Assembly (NCBI GenBank): GCA_021807645.1
Contig: JAKBCP010000023.1
Location: forward strand, 1 to 8,099
Source of the DNA: a bacterium
GTDB lineage: Bacteria; Vulcanimicrobiota; Vulcanimicrobiia; Vulcanimicrobiales; Vulcanimicrobiaceae
Length of the DNA stretch: 8,099 nucleotides
Reading direction: 5' to 3'
Positions within the stretch are counted from its first letter, which is position 1, and the number at the start of each line of letters is the position of its first letter. Below are positions 1 to 6,825 of the stretch, piece by piece. Under the pieces are notes generated by a model, which had not been told where the DNA came from, ran no database searches, and was given only the letters and a program-made list of their open reading frames with translations. Both the position numbers and the translations under genes were made by a program.

Positions 1-993
1 GGTGCGCCCGAGCCAGCGTTCGAGGCCACGACGGTTCGGCAAACCACTGAGCGAATTGGTGAATGCGAGTGCCCGCGTCTGCCGCTCGGCCCGGGCACGT
101 TGATCGACCAGTGCGCCGACGGAGAGTGATGAAATCGCGGAGATAACGATGAACGTCTGGAGATCGATGGGGTGAATCGATGTCGTGGGAAAGATGTAAT
201 TCAACACGCTGGTTAAGGCATCGGTCACAAAAATGCCGGGGATCGCCAACCTCAAACCGCCGCGCGCCGCCATCCACATCAGGGGGAGAAAGACGAAATA
301 CCGCAGCGGATCGCCGCTGACACCAGTAAGTACCGCTGCATATCCCAGCAGCGTCGCGCCGACGACCGTTGCGTAGAGCAAGATACGTTCGCGAAGTTGA
401 ATATCGAAGACCGGCGGACGGCTCTCCTCGGGTTCGGGCATGAAGCGCGGAGTAAGATAGGTCGCGAGGATCGGCACGAGCACCAGCAGCCCGAGCGTAT
501 CGCCGACCCAAAAGCTGACGACCTCGCGGAGATAATGTTGCCAACCGCCACCGAAGATCGAAACCGCAATCGCGCCCGGAATCAGCGCGAGGATTAACGG
601 CGCAAGGATCGCGACGCCGCAGAAGTTTGCGGCATCTTGAAACGTTTCAAAGGGGAGGCGAACGACGAGCACGCGCTTGAGAATAAAGACGACGACCGAG
701 TAGCCGATCGCCGCGATGATGCCAAATTCGAGATAGACGGCAAAAGAGAGATGCGCCGTAGCCGGAAAGAGTACCGGACGCGCGATCTCAGCGACGACCG
801 CCAAGGGCGCGTATGCGTATCCGAAGGTGTAGATGAGGTAAAAGGTTAGCGCCGCACCGAGATACCACGGGTAGAACGTGCCGTGCGCCCCGTTATAAAA
901 CGAGCCGAGAAGATCGCTCCCCACCCACGCAGCGAGATAGACTGCCGCGACGGCAGTTCTCTGCACCGGAGATAACCTGGGCCTGCGCTCCAT
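1..993 (-). CDS. MASE1-like membrane sensor with start of a GGDEF domain (partial, runs off left edge)
   Basis: The minus strand from ATG 993 is open through position 1, giving 331 residues with no stop, so the 3' part lies outside the window. The N-terminal ~300 residues are strongly hydrophobic with about eight membrane segments. They carry MASE1-like motifs: FWVGDTLGLLVLVP at ~161-174 and FLPLMWMAARGG at ~235-246. A short charged linker (DQRARAERQ, ~297-305) leads to SLSGLPNRRGLERWL at 314-328, which matches the LTGLPNRR motif opening GGDEF domains. By family knowledge, MASE1 is an integral membrane sensory domain and GGDEF proteins make cyclic di-GMP; whether this copy is active, or also has an EAL domain, cannot be seen. 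ATG 993 follows a GAGG motif five bases upstream and places the first helix near residue 12. An in-frame ATG at 1092 with AAGGAAG six bases upstream would add 33 residues unlike a MASE1 N-terminus. The gene lies downstream of groEL on the same strand but beyond its terminator, so it is probably transcribed separately. Confidence 0.85.
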   Translation of the reverse strand, partial: MERRPRLSPVQRTAVAAVYLAAWVGSDLLGSFYNGAHGTFYPWYLGAALTFYLIYTFGYAYAPLAVVAEIARPVLFPATAHLSFAVYLEFGIIAAIGYSVVVFILKRVLVVRLPFETFQDAANFCGVAILAPLILALIPGAIAVSIFGGGWQHYLREVVSFWVGDTLGLLVLVPILATYLTPRFMPEPEESRPPVFDIQLRERILLYATVVGATLLGYAAVLTGVSGDPLRYFVFLPLMWMAARGGLRLAIPGIFVTDALTSVLNYIFPTTSIHPIDLQTFIVISAISSLSVGALVDQRARAERQTRALAFTNSLSGLPNRRGLERWLGRT

Positions 994-1146
994 CGCTCCC
1001 TCGCTCTCGTGTGGAAAGCAGCCTACGCCGCGACCGCTTGTACGACCTCCCCGCACACAAACTGCACGTAGGTGCAATCTGTCACTCGGCATCGCTTGCT
1101 TCCTTATCGGGCTCGGCCCGACGTTCTCGCGGCGAGTCGCTCGTTC

Positions 1147-1186
1147 GTCTCATGCTGAGTAGGTGCGAAACACCGTATCGGGGAGC
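1147..1186 (+). repeat. Degenerate copy of the dispersed GAGTAGG repeat
   Basis: This copy reads CATGCTGAGTAGG, then a GGTG-CGAAA-CACC hairpin, then CCGTATCGGGG. It aligns with the last, diverged unit of the tandem array at 5672-5710, which reads CATGCCGAGTAGG, GGCTGC-GCA-GCAGCC, CCGTATCGAGG. The flanking blocks GAGTA and GTATCG are retained while the stem sequence differs on both sides in a pairing-preserving way. Its function is unknown. Confidence 0.55.
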
Positions 1187-1220
1187 CGCGCGGGGACCGC
1201 GCAACGCAAGCGGTCCCAAG

Positions 1221-1264
1221 CGCAGCAAAACGAAAGGCCTCGGAAGCGTTCGCCTCCGAGGCCT
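1221..1264 (-). terminator. Rho-independent terminator of groES-groEL
   Basis: A perfect 10-bp inverted repeat, AGGCCTCGGA (1235-1244) and TCCGAGGCCT (1255-1264), with a 10-base loop lies 25 bases past the groEL stop. Read on the minus strand, the stem is followed directly by TTCGTTTT, a T-rich tract interrupted once or twice. A smaller 7-bp hairpin (1270-1289) precedes it and overlaps the groEL stop codon. Position and orientation fit termination of the chaperonin transcript. Confidence 0.8.
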
Positions 1265-1288
1265 CATGCATTCCGCTTCGATGCGGAA

Positions 1289-2971
<1,683 letters not shown>

Positions 2972-3277
2972 TTACGCGTGCGCCGGCACTTTGTCGACGA
3001 TAGCCAGGACGTCTTTTTCGGAAACGATGAGGTACTCGATGCCGTCGATCTTCACTTCGCTGCCCGAGTATTTTGAGAAAATAACGCGATCGCCGACCTT
3101 CACGGTCATCGCAAGCGTCGTGCCGTTGTCGAGCACGCGGCCGCTCCCGATCGCGCGGACGATCCCCTCCTGGGGCTTCTCTTTCGCGGTGTCGGGAAGG
3201 AAAATGCCGCCGACGCTCTTTTCTTCTTGCTCGACGTGCTCGATGACCACGCGGTCGGCCAAAGGCTTCAGGTTCAC
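2972..3277 (-). CDS. groES: 10-kDa co-chaperonin GroES
   Basis: This 101-residue protein forms the heptameric lid that caps GroEL and encloses the folding chamber. The N-terminal [19 protein letters not shown] and the mobile-loop region with [16 protein letters not shown] (~23-38) are typical, as is the central [21 protein letters not shown] block (~59-79, split here only in description). The C-terminus ends a few residues past the usual family end. The start codon is GTG at 3277, decided by a strong GGAGG (plus-strand 3284-3288) six bases upstream and by the canonical N-terminal sequence; no better ATG is available. It is the first gene of the groES-groEL operon, with a 5' leader of about 75 bases after the promoter and CIRCE. 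Confidence 0.97.
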   Translation of the reverse strand: MNLKPLADRVVIEHVEQEEKSVGGIFLPDTAKEKPQEGIVRAIGSGRVLDNGTTLAMTVKVGDRVIFSKYSGSEVKIDGIEYLIVSEKDVLAIVDKVPAHA

Positions 3278-3322
3278 GGAAAACCTCCAAAAGTGTGATT
3301 CGAAATGAGTTTCGAGATGGTT

Positions 3323-3349
3323 CTGGCACTCTTAGCATCTGAGTGCCAA
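3323..3349 (-). promoter_or_regulatory. CIRCE operator (HrcA-binding inverted repeat) for groES-groEL
   Basis: On the minus strand the site reads TTGGCACTC, nine bases, GAGTGCCAG. This matches the CIRCE layout TTAGCACTC-N9-GAGTGCTAA, with the invariant GCACTC and GAGTGC cores intact and substitutions only in the outer bases. The repeat sits at the predicted transcription start, so HrcA bound here would block transcription. This implies heat-shock induction through HrcA; hrcA itself is not in the window. Confidence 0.95.
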
Positions 3350-3357
3350 CGTCTCGG

Positions 3358-3386
3358 ATATTAGCAGAGACCCCCGGCGAGTGCAA
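3358..3386 (-). promoter_or_regulatory. Sigma70-type promoter of groES-groEL
   Basis: On the minus strand TTGCAC (3386-3381) and TAATAT (3363-3358) are separated by exactly 17 bases, each close to the vegetative consensus. Transcription would start near 3350, placing CIRCE at about +1 to +28. A vegetative promoter plus HrcA repression is the usual arrangement outside the sigma32-dependent proteobacteria. The -35 element also overlaps a lone GCACTC half-site. Confidence 0.85.
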
Positions 3387-3390
3387 GCGG

Positions 3391-3418
3391 TTTCACGGGA
3401 TGAGGGTTTGGTTAAACT
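3391..3418 (+). promoter_or_regulatory. Possible weak promoter of the YXWGXW gene
   Basis: TTTCAC and TAAACT are separated by 16 bases on the plus strand, about 85 bases before the start codon. The match to consensus is poor (about 3/6 and 4/6). It is back-to-back with the groES promoter and does not overlap CIRCE. Confidence 0.25.
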
Positions 3419-3420
3419 CC

Positions 3421-3488
3421 CTTCGGGGCGTGCCGAGTGGGCTGCCCGAAGCGTTCTTCCGGTAGCCGACGCCGAGCAAACGGTCGGC
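3421..3488 (+). promoter_or_regulatory. Structured 5' leader of the YXWGXW gene (two hairpins)
   Basis: Two perfect inverted repeats lie in the presumed leader: CTTCGGG/CCCGAAG (3421-3427 and 3445-3451, 17-nt loop) and GCCGAC/GTCGGC (3465-3470 and 3483-3488, 12-nt loop). The second ends two bases before the AGGAG ribosome-binding site (3491-3495). The first loop contains a relative of the window's dispersed repeat core. A regulatory role is inferred only from position. Confidence 0.35.
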
Positions 3489-3502
3489 AAAGGAGCAACA
3501 GC

Positions 3503-4348
3503 ATGAAACGCCTCGCATTGATCCTCACCGCCGCAATCTTCACCCTGAGCCTCCTCGGGGCACGCCCCGCCATGGCGGGCATCAATATCGGCATCGGCAT
3601 CTCCATCGGCACCCCGCCGCCGCCGATTCCCTACTACGCCTACGAACAACCCCCGCCGCCGGCTCCGAACTGGATCTGGATCCCCGGCTACTGGCGCTGG
3701 GACGGCGAGGACGGCGGTTACCATTGGATGCGCGGCCGCTGGACGCCGGCGCCGGCGCCCGGACTCTATTGGACCCCCGGCTACTGGGCCTGGGACGGCA
3801 ACGGTTACTATTGGAACGGCGGCTATTGGGGGCGTACCGTCGGCTACTACGGCGACGTGAACTACGGCTGCGGCTACTATGGCCGGGGCTATGACGGCGG
3901 CGAATGGGACGGCGACCGCTTCCGCTATAACAGCTACGTGACACACGTCGATCGGAATACCATCGGCAACGCGGTCTACTACGATCCCCATGTCCTGCGT
4001 CGCGCTCCGCAGGAGGGCCGCCGGAGCTACGTCCAGGTCAGCCGCGTCGCGGCGCCGCGGAACGCCCGCTACCAGCCGCAGCGCCGGCAACCCCAGCCGC
4101 GCTATCAGCCGCAGCGCCGGCAACCGCAACCGCGCTACCAGCCGCAGCGCCGGCAACCGCAACCGCGCTACCAGCCGCAGCGCCGGCAACCGCAACCGCA
4201 CTATCAACCGCAGCGCCGACAACCGCAACCGCGCGGCAATCAGGGCGGCGGCAATCACGGCCGCGGCAATCCGGGCGGCGGCAACCAACAACAACACGGT
4301 CGCGGCCACGATAACGGCGGTCACGGCCACGGTCGGCCGCCGCGCTAG
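3503..4348 (+). CDS. Secreted YXWGXW-repeat protein with Pro/Gln/Arg tandem repeats
   Basis: The 281-residue product has a clear signal peptide, MKRLALILTAAIFTLSLLG... with likely cleavage after ARPAMA (residue 25), so it is exported. Residues ~58-80 and ~89-110 are two aromatic YXWGXW-type motifs (PGYWRWDG...HWMRGRW and PGYWAWDGNGYYWNGGYW), after a Gly/Ile segment and a Pro-rich stretch. A Gly/Tyr/Asp-rich middle part follows. Five copies of an 11-residue RYQPQRRQPQP unit run from 189 to 243, and the tail is Gly/Asn/His-rich. YXWGXW proteins are widespread in bacterial envelopes, but their biochemical role is not established. ATG 3503 was chosen over the upstream in-frame ATG at 3437 because AGGAG lies seven bases before it and the signal peptide starts there. 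There is one cysteine (123). It diverges from groES and converges on the next gene with 24 bases between stops. Confidence 0.9.
   Translation: MKRLALILTAAIFTLSLLGARPAMAGINIGIGISIGTPPPPIPYYAYEQPPPPAPNWIWIPGYWRWDGEDGGYHWMRGRWTPAPAPGLYWTPGYWAWDGNGYYWNGGYWGRTVGYYGDVNYGCGYYGRGYDGGEWDGDRFRYNSYVTHVDRNTIGNAVYYDPHVLRRAPQEGRRSYVQVSRVAAPRNARYQPQRRQPQPRYQPQRRQPQPRYQPQRRQPQPRYQPQRRQPQPHYQPQRRQPQPRGNQGGGNHGRGNPGGGNQQQHGRGHDNGGHGHGRPPR
4067..4231 (+). repeat. Five 33-bp in-frame tandem repeats in the YXWGXW gene
   Basis: Five units of exactly 33 bp encode RYQPQRRQPQP (HYQPQRRQPQP in the fifth). Units 3 and 4 are identical in DNA. Units 1 and 2 differ only at synonymous positions, and unit 5 adds a CGC-to-CAC (Arg-to-His) change. 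Because the period is a multiple of three, copy-number change would lengthen or shorten the protein without a frameshift. Confidence 0.95.
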
Positions 4349-4375
4349 GCGAGATCTGCCTCGAACACTCGCCTA
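4346..4375. terminator. Inverted repeat spanning both stop codons of convergent genes (possible bidirectional terminator)
   Basis: TAGGCGAG (4346-4353) and CTCGCCTA (4368-4375) form a perfect 8-bp inverted repeat with a 14-base loop. The first three bases are the TAG stop of the plus-strand gene, and the last three are the complement of the TAG stop of the minus-strand gene. The plus-strand continuation TTGGTTCGG is only mildly T-rich and the minus-strand continuation is GC-rich, so intrinsic termination would be weak, especially leftward. Confidence 0.5.
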
Positions 4376-5458
4376 TTGGTTCGGAATAAAGTGAAAAACT
4401 GAAACGGAGTAAATGATACCGCCGGAATACACATAATCGGCGGTATCTTGCAATATCACCGAGATCGATCCGTCGGGAGAATCCCAGCGCGTTCGATGCG
4501 CGGACATAAATGTCGCCAATGCTGTTTTACGGTTCATTCGCTGCACGTAATTTGCGGGGAGAACCTTCGTAATCGACGCGCTCGCCGCATCGTACGTCAA
4601 CGATTTCCCAAAGACCGTCGGTGAATCGCAACGCAGCATCCAGTGCGAATCATTTTTTTCTTGGTTCGGATGAAAAAAAACCGCGTCAACTCCGCAATTT
4701 GAGTACATCTGCGCAAGGTGGAACGACGTAGTGTAGTTCTCGTCGAAGTATGCTCCGAACTCATTCCCCAACTCACTGCGGTTCGGCCGCCCACGAATCG
4801 CCGCGAAGTCCGTCGGTGCCTCTTTGAGGCCAACGACGACCTCTCGTGCAAAGGCGCCGAGAAAGGCTTTGCGCTGCGCGGGCGTCATCCCCGAAGCGTA
4901 GAGCGCGAAACGATGGTGTGCGGTAATATAATGACGCACCGATACCACCACGCCGACCAAGGCAGGCTTCGAGCCCGACGCCGCTTGCACGAACGGCGTT
5001 GCGATGACGCGGCGGCCGTTCGATGCGGTCCAGGTGGTAATGACCGCACCGGTTCGCTTATCGAGTGCGCCGATTGCCATGAATCCTTTGAGCGACGGAG
5101 CGAGATATTTTTCCGCGAGGTTGGAGGCGCGAACGATGCTCGTCGTCGGTGGGAAATACCATAGGAAGTGCACCGACCAATACTCCCGTTGCGAGGGAGC
5201 CGCAAAAGCGTGGCTGATAACGGCGTGCGGCAGCGAGAGCACGCGCAAGCCGTAACTATCGTAAAACTGGCCGGCTTCGGTGCGTTTTCCGCGGAACGAC
5301 GCAAAGTTTTTCGTCATCGTTGCAACGAGATGCGGCATCGCTCGCTCGAGATAATTTTTCGCCGGGGCTTTGGCCGCGAGCGCAGGAAGGGCGAAGAATG
5401 CGGCGACGGCAAAAAGCACGGCGATACGCAAGCGATTCCGGAGGGCAAGAAACTTCAC
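4373..5458 (-). CDS. Unrecognised secreted protein with signal peptide
   Basis: I do not recognise this family. From GTG 5458 the product is 361 residues. It starts with a basic n-region (KFLALRNRLR), a hydrophobic core (IAVLFAVAAFFALP) and a likely cleavage site after ALAA, so it is probably exported. The mature part is soluble, mixed alpha/beta in character, and has two cysteines in YSNCG and LRCDS (~259 and ~283) that could pair outside the cytoplasm. There are no obvious transmembrane segments or catalytic motifs. GTG 5458 is preferred because GAGAGG lies seven bases upstream and the signal peptide begins there; ATG 5542 would add 28 residues and sits at the edge of the 26-bp repeats. The reading frame holds a T8 and an A7 run 13 bases apart (4673-4680 and 4653-4659), and a G7 run lies ~26 bases before the GTG. 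Composition is somewhat less GC-rich than its neighbours. Confidence 0.8.
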   Translation of the reverse strand: MKFLALRNRLRIAVLFAVAAFFALPALAAKAPAKNYLERAMPHLVATMTKNFASFRGKRTEAGQFYDSYGLRVLSLPHAVISHAFAAPSQREYWSVHFLWYFPPTTSIVRASNLAEKYLAPSLKGFMAIGALDKRTGAVITTWTASNGRRVIATPFVQAASGSKPALVGVVVSVRHYITAHHRFALYASGMTPAQRKAFLGAFAREVVVGLKEAPTDFAAIRGRPNRSELGNEFGAYFDENYTTSFHLAQMYSNCGVDAVFFHPNQEKNDSHWMLRCDSPTVFGKSLTYDAASASITKVLPANYVQRMNRKTALATFMSAHRTRWDSPDGSISVILQDTADYVYSGGIIYSVSVFHFIPNQ

Positions 5459-5542
5459 AGTGGCGCCTCTCTTTCGTTCGGTGCCCCCCCGCATTCGTAA
5501 GGAAGCAAGCAGTCTCTTCTTCAATGCCGCGTAACGACCCAT

Positions 5543-5698
5543 GTCATGCCGAGTAGGCAGCGATCCTTGTCATGCCGAGTAGGCACCGATCCTGTCATGC
5601 CGAGTAGGAAGCGATCCTTGTCATGCCGAGTAGGCACCGATCCTTGTCATGCCGAGTAGGCGCCGATCCTTGTCATGCCGAGTAGGCTGCGCAGCAGC
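5543..5698 (+). repeat. 26-bp tandem repeat array (five units plus a diverged sixth)
   Basis: Units begin at 5543, 5569, 5594, 5620 and 5646. Each starts with the invariant core GTCATGCCGAGTAGG and ends CGATCCTT (the second unit lacks one T and is 25 bp). Only two or three positions just after the core vary (CA, AA or CG). The sixth unit, from 5672, keeps the core but continues as GGCTGC-GCA-GCAGCC, a 6-bp hairpin, then CGTATCG. There are no unique spacers, so it is not a CRISPR array. Confidence 0.95.
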
Positions 5699-5741
5699 CG
5701 TATCGAGGCACGTATCGAGGCACGTATCGAGGCACGTATCG
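5699..5741 (+). repeat. 12-bp tandem repeat CGTATCGAGGCA, about 3.6 copies
   Basis: Three perfect copies of CGTATCGAGGCA plus a final CGTATCG directly abut the hairpin of the last 26-bp-type unit. The degenerate copy near groEL (1147-1186) has a single CGTATCGGGG in the same position, so this array looks like local amplification of the 3' end of the dispersed element. Confidence 0.95.
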
Positions 5742-5755
5742 CCGCGCCGCGGCGA
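5739..5755. repeat. GC-rich palindrome immediately after the OsmC-family stop
   Basis: TCGCCGCG, C, CGCGGCGA is a 17-base odd palindrome ending one base before the stop codon at 5756-5758. It could fold as a 7-bp stem with a 3-nt loop at the 3' end of the osmC-like transcript. No T tract follows on the minus strand, so it is a transcript-end hairpin at best, not a standard terminator. Confidence 0.4.
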
Positions 5756-6199
5756 TTACGAAGTCGTCAGCTTTACTTCGACGGCGATTCCCTGGCGGAC
5801 GCTTGCGGTAACGGTGCAATAATCTTCGAAGAGCGCGCGGCAACGTTCGAAGCGTTCGCGTTGCTCTTCGGGGATATCCGCATGAAGCTCGACCTCGATC
5901 GCTCCGATCCGCAATCGCCCGCGTTCGTTGCGCGCCTTGTGAATCGACACGTTCGCGCGCAATCCATCGACCGACGCGTGCGCTTTGCCCACGCAGAAGA
6001 GCAGGCTCGAGGCCAAGCAGCTTCCCACCGCCGCGCCGAGCATCGCATCGGGGCTCGGGCCCCGCGCCTCGCCCAGCGGCGGCCCCTCCTCGGCGATGAA
6101 CTCGGGCACGCTCGTGCCCTCGACGCGAACGAGAAATTCGTAGCCTTCGCGTCGCTCTAGGGTTACCTTTGTCGGTTGGGGTTCCTCGAGATGGGCCAT
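5756..6199 (-). CDS. OsmC/Ohr-family protein (peroxide-detoxification-like fold)
   Basis: The 147-residue product matches the small OsmC-family fold in length and pattern. After an N-terminal strand pair (KVTLERREGYEFLVRVEG) comes EEGPPLGEARGPSPDAMLGAAVGSCLAS, with the conserved first Cys at 61 on the central helix. The second conserved-position Cys is in DYCTVTASVRQGIAVEV (Cys128), giving the expected Cys pair. Extra cysteines lie at 69 and 120. Family members such as Ohr and OsmC reduce organic hydroperoxides in the cytoplasm with the Cys pair. Others, such as YhfA-like proteins, have unknown substrates, and the YCTVT context resembles this generic branch more than Ohr's VCP motif. ATG 6199 is chosen because GAGGAG lies six bases upstream; an upstream in-frame ATG at 6253 lacks support. 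It diverges from the membrane-protein/alr unit across 136 bp. No regulator gene is adjacent. Confidence 0.85.
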   Translation of the reverse strand: MAHLEEPQPTKVTLERREGYEFLVRVEGTSVPEFIAEEGPPLGEARGPSPDAMLGAAVGSCLASSLLFCVGKAHASVDGLRANVSIHKARNERGRLRIGAIEVELHADIPEEQRERFERCRALFEDYCTVTASVRQGIAVEVKLTTS

Positions 6200-6335
6200 A
6201 TCGATCTCCTCGCGCCTTCGCGCACCGCAGACACCGCCGGATACTCCCTTCAAACGCGCTCGCGCTCGCGCACTCCTGCGCCTGCCGCGGCGAGGTTAGT
6301 GGGAGCGAACGAGCGCCCGGGAGAAGAGCGCCCGC

Positions 6336-6824
6336 ATGCCTCCCACCACACGTCAGTACCCGGCGATCCTCGCCCGCGGCATCCTCGCCGGGGTCGTCGG
6401 CGCGATCTTGATCGACGGCTTCCTCTACGTCACCCAGGTGCGCCCGCAAGGCGGCACCATGGCGCAATTCTGGAGCTTCGTCGCGATGGCGGCGATGGGA
6501 AAGACGATCCTTTCCAATCCGCTCGCGCCGCTCTACGGTGCGATTATCCATCTCCTGGTCTCGCTGGCCTGGGGCGTCGCGTTCGCCTGGGTTGCCGCAT
6601 CGCAGCGCTTCATCGCCAAACGCTGGCTGCCCTCGGGGCTTGCCTACGGCGTCGTCGTCTATCTCGCGATGGATGTCGTCATGCTCGCGGCCGGAGTGTT
6701 GCAGAACCCGAAGACCCCCAACGATCTGATCTTCCAGTTACTCGCGCATATGGTGTTCTTCGGGCTCCCGATTGCCTGGATCGTCGCTGCGATGACTCCC
6801 GCCTCCACCGACGCACAAGCGTAG
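6336..6824 (+). CDS. Four-helix integral membrane protein, function unknown
   Basis: This 162-residue protein has four predicted membrane segments at about 11-33, 65-88, 101-122 and 132-152, with short polar links. Visible motifs are ILAGVVGAILIDG near the N-terminus, PLYGAIIHLLVSLAWGVAFAW in helix 2 and a membrane-buried Asp in AMDVVMLAAG. The arrangement is reminiscent of DUF1440/YagU-like small inner-membrane proteins, but I cannot confirm membership. ATG 6336 follows GGGAGAAGAG at a proper distance. A longer overlapping frame (6176-6829) is Arg-rich and looks like a shadow. The gene ends one base before the alr GTG, so the two are almost certainly cotranscribed. Nothing in the sequence links it to peptidoglycan synthesis beyond that position. 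Confidence 0.8.
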   Translation: MPPTTRQYPAILARGILAGVVGAILIDGFLYVTQVRPQGGTMAQFWSFVAMAAMGKTILSNPLAPLYGAIIHLLVSLAWGVAFAWVAASQRFIAKRWLPSGLAYGVVVYLAMDVVMLAAGVLQNPKTPNDLIFQLLAHMVFFGLPIAWIVAAMTPASTDAQA

Positions 6825-6825
6825 C

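Larger units (their letters stand above)
994..1288. other. Hairpin-rich intergenic region between groEL and the MASE1 gene
   Basis: No convincing gene is seen in this ~295 bp. It is dense in perfect inverted repeats: TGCAC/GTGCA (1063-1076), TCGGGC/GCCCGA with a 3-nt loop (1107-1121), CTCG/CGAG (1126-1136), GGGACCGC/GCGGTCCC with a 9-nt loop (1193-1217), the groEL terminator stem (1235-1264), and ATTCCGC/GCGGAAT (1270-1289), which touches the groEL stop codon. A degenerate copy of the window's dispersed repeat sits at 1147-1186. The promoter of the leftward MASE1 gene is probably here, but no clear -35/-10 pair could be assigned. Two tiny overlapping minus-strand ORFs (1153-1082 and 1085-1023) are treated as a finding, not as genes. 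Confidence 0.6.
5459..5755. other. Repeat-filled intergenic region
   Basis: This ~297-bp gap lies between the 5' end of the secreted-protein gene and the 3' end of the OsmC-family gene, both on the minus strand. It contains a C7 run (5484-5490), a 26-bp tandem array (5543-5671), a diverged unit (5672-5698), a 12-bp array (5699-5741) and a GC-rich palindrome (5739-5755). The promoter of the secreted-protein gene should lie here, but I find no convincing -35/-10 pair. I see no protein gene. Confidence 0.7.

Noticed and set aside
397..849. Two short plus-strand frames at 397-597 and 637-849
   Set aside because: Both are antisense to the continuous MASE1/GGDEF reading frame.
3332..4330. 332-codon minus-strand open frame with LRLPALRL repeats
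   Set aside because: It is the antisense shadow of the YXWGXW gene; its repeats mirror the 33-bp units, and it would start over the groES promoter side without support.
5543..5698. Possible CRISPR array
   Set aside because: Units abut with no unique spacers of 25-40 bases, and no cas gene is present.
5673..6551. 292-codon minus-strand open frame spanning OsmC and the membrane gene
   Set aside because: It is Arg-rich, overlaps two better-supported genes and ends inside tandem repeats.
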